In this document: piece after piece, positions 18,422-20,655 of the stretch
Position numbering within the stretch: position 1 is the first letter of the stretch
Layout: the number at the start of each line of letters is the position of its first letter
Source of the DNA: Perkinsus olseni
Taxonomy: Eukaryota > Perkinsozoa > Perkinsida
Assembly: GCA_013115125.1 (NCBI GenBank)
Contig: JABANN010000571.1
Location: forward strand, 1-20,655
Reading direction: 5' to 3'
Length of the DNA stretch: 20,655 bases
The notes under the pieces: generated by a model
What the model was told of the DNA's origin: nothing
Databases searched by the model: none
The model's input: the letters and a program-made list of their open reading frames with translations, nothing else
Program-made: the position numbers and the translations under genes

Positions 18422-20102
18422 TCAATTTTTCACTTTCCTACAGAATCGCTTCAACTTGCTCGAAGCCTCCGATTGACCCTCACTCGGGCCGCCTTCGTCA
18501 GCAAGAGAATCGTGACGGCTCATCGAGTAGACTTTGGAGGGATCCGAAGGCGGAACGATAGCTGAGCAGAAGCGACCAAATGCACGAAAGACAGGGTTGA
18601 TGCCGCTGAGCATTAGTGAGCCCACCTCCGTCACTATGACCAGGAACATCAACCTTCGATCCGAACCAATCGTCCCAAGCATCGTTGCCTTCCACATATT
18701 TCTTCTTAGCTGAAAGGAAGCCATCTCGAGGATCCTTTTCAGAAGGGCCGTCGGTAGCCGGGTTCAACAGAAGTGCTCTGAAAACTGACCTCACCAATAG
18801 TACCTTCGCTATGCTTTCCAAAGTCGCTGTCCTCATCAACGGCAGCAAAACCCGACGCTACACTATCGTAAGAGACTAGATGGCCTCCAGCAGGATAGGA
18901 CTCGTTCAATGTCTGAGATGGAAAATCTCTCCCAGATGCCCTGAGCGGTTCTGTCGACAAAGATCTGACTCGGTGAACTGCGGCGTTTACGGTTGATTCA
19001 TCCAGAAAACAATTCATTCGCTCCCAAAGTTGTCTACTAAAAACTAGCCGCGATGAGAACGTCGAATTACGCGGAATTCGCGCTGAGAGCATTTGGTAAC
19101 TCCCTCACCTCAGGTGCTGAAGGCTGTTTTCGCCCAGAATGGTCCGCCGGGGTAGACCCCTGAGGTACACTCCAAGTGAGTCCATGGCGCCTTGGCGATA
19201 ATAACTACCTCTCCCAACATTTCCTGTAGTAGCGAAGACCACGATGCGCTACTCGAAGTGGGACCTGTTAACAGCACGTGAGTCGCGCAATGGCCCAGAG
19301 GGAACTTACTTGGTGACGACTCATGAGGTGAACGAATAAAAGGCGCCGCACGGGGTGCCTGTGGGGTTTGCGGATCTGAGATTCAACACGTTATGAACTT
19401 GCCACTAATGGTTTCACTATTGGAAGCAGGTCAGACTGTCGTCCAGTTCAACGCGATCTGATCTCGTTCCCTTGGATACTACATCTTCCAGCGGTCGTAG
19501 TCTGCTCGCTCGGCCCGGCCGGTCCTGCTGAGCTGGGCAGTTCGTCGTCTTGGGCCTGTCTAGCGAGGCACTCATCGATGCACGGTTCCAATTCGGCATT
19601 GTTATTGAGCAGAACCTGATCAGCCCGAGAGGTGTCGTACTTCCTTTCTATCGACACTGTCGCTACCTCGTCTATCATCTCGACTTTCATCTCAGGGAAC
19701 ATCTCCTGCAAAGTCTTGAATGCTTCAGCTAGTGGCGAAGCTACCACTTGTACGTACTCAGCGCCGGGAGTGGGCCTAGTTCAACAGAGAACGAGATCAA
19801 CGCCTTCATGCATGGAGCCAAACAGTGGGGTGAGCGCGTGATTCTATTCCCCGCTTAATAAACGTATTCCGAAACTCAAAACCAATTCTGTAATCTATTC
19901 ATTATCACGTACAATGCGGTTCCAGTGTCGATTGTCGATTTCAAAACTAGTTTAGTAAGCTCTTCCATGTTGTGATATTTCCCAAGCCCCCGGAGGCGTG
20001 AGCCTGCCGAACCTCTTACTCAGTCAAAGGGGCACTATTAGAAGTCGGTGGCGGAGCATCGGCGGCTTTCTTCGACCTTCTGAACTTTCGACTGAGCATC
20101 AT
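18422..20102 (-). CDS. CUE-like domain protein with low-complexity tail
   Basis: My eight-exon model on the - strand: 20102-20020, 19775-19483, 19375-19310, 19264-19209, 19159-19109, 19020-18790, 18734-18626, 18561-18422. All junctions are GT-AG and keep one frame to TGA, giving about 342 residues. The N-terminus is basic (MMLSRKFRRSKK) and could be a targeting or nuclear signal. Residues about 40-100 carry LQEMFPEMKVEMIDEV and later ELEPCIDECL, which resemble the MFP motif and final helix of ubiquitin-binding CUE domains, though the spacing between them is longer than usual. The rest is Pro/Ser-rich, then acidic (EGNDAWDDWFGSK), ending in a basic tail. A role in ubiquitin recognition is only an inference. 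The junction into 19020 uses a weak acceptor (TTTGGGAG) and is the least certain. The first intron (244 bases) is long. Confidence 0.58.
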
Positions 20103-20655
20103 GGATTTAATCCGATAAAAACTGAGGGATTGGGCGCCACGTTACTCCGTTCATATATGCTCTGATAGTGTGCTACTCAGAAGCTTAGGTCTCATCTAAG
20201 CTACGTGGAGAGAAACTGCCCGACTAGGGATAGAACCGAAAGCCTACCGTGTACGAGTCGAGCATAATTTCGATTGGAGCAGTCGAGACGTTGGAAAAGT
20301 TAGGTGAACTGGCTACTCCAAAAGTGAATGACACGTCGCGTTGGTGACACAACCTTTGTGACGCGGACTCGCGATGAGAGAGCAAGTTGACGACTGACTG
20401 CAGGCTCAAACTTTTGGTGATTCACGACTTTGTAAATATCGATTTCGGCCATCTAGTCGTGGATGAGAACCTCAGCAGCAGTTTTGAGTCGGCAGTAGCC
20501 ACTTGAGCGGAATGGGAACCACCGGAGGTAATAATATTCTTTGTGTGGAAGCTCTTGGCTATGTTGCCAATCTGTTGTGTGAGGCTGTGAGAGAACGATA
20601 CTAAAGCAATTGTATTGTGTGCGGTTCTGTCTCTCTGTGTGGCTCTGTCTGCCGT
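20103..20655. other. Right flank, 5' region of the CUE-like gene
   Basis: No gene is recognised on either strand. A - strand frame at 20224-20409 (61 codons) has no motif and no convincing splice partner. The last 80 bases are rich in GTGTG and CTCTGT runs, a simple-sequence tendency without a regular repeat unit. Confidence 0.45.

Noticed and set aside
19109-19324. A separate small gene starting at ATG 19324 (MSRHQVPLRVAHRG...)
   Set aside because: That frame runs through two exons but cannot join the next exon without a stop. The alternative frame connects cleanly to the CUE-like exon upstream and to the exons downstream.
20214-20290. A tRNA-like stretch on the - strand (GGTTCTATCCC)
   Set aside because: No partner for the acceptor stem and no anticodon arm were found at the required distance.
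1-20655. CRISPR arrays, intact transposons, LTR elements or virus-like genes
   Set aside because: I saw no regular spaced repeats, no terminal repeats, and no transposase, reverse transcriptase or capsid motif in any frame.

Overview
The window is nuclear DNA from a compact, intron-rich protist. Its genes are cut by many very short introns (mostly 40-60 bases, nearly all GT-AG), and it carries eukaryotic tRNA genes. It also has a kinesin-2 motor of the kind used for flagellar transport, so the organism probably builds a flagellum. An alveolate, for example a perkinsid, would fit the intron style and GC content, but that is an inference.

Left block, + strand (1289-10746). Three multi-exon genes point right. 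The first (1289-4304) joins a GNAT acetyltransferase domain, a coiled coil and a thioredoxin-like C-terminal domain. The second (4778-8427) is a kinesin-2 motor that I could assemble from 21 exons into about 716 residues. The third (8845-10746) is a kelch beta-propeller protein of about 475 residues in 11 exons. A decayed tRNA-like element lies between the last two. Positions 1-1288 hold no gene I recognise.

Middle (10747-16720). Transcription switches from + to - here. The region holds one tRNA-Phe and three tRNA-His copies, the middle copy with a damaged B box. Two complete MAPEG-type membrane protein genes lie in tandem on the - strand, and a decayed third copy lies between the first two tRNA-His genes. 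A strong hairpin follows the first tRNA-His.

Right block, - strand (16854-20102). There is a small leucine-rich-repeat gene (all introns in phase 0) and a CUE-like gene with a low-complexity tail (8 exons, about 342 residues). The last 550 bases show no gene.

No operon-like or shared pathway logic links these genes; they look like ordinary housekeeping and cytoskeletal genes packed closely. All gene models were assembled by eye from frame continuity, splice sites and family conservation. The kinesin, kelch and two MAPEG models keep an open frame through every junction, which is strong internal support. The GNAT fusion and CUE-like models are less certain, as are the start codons of several genes.
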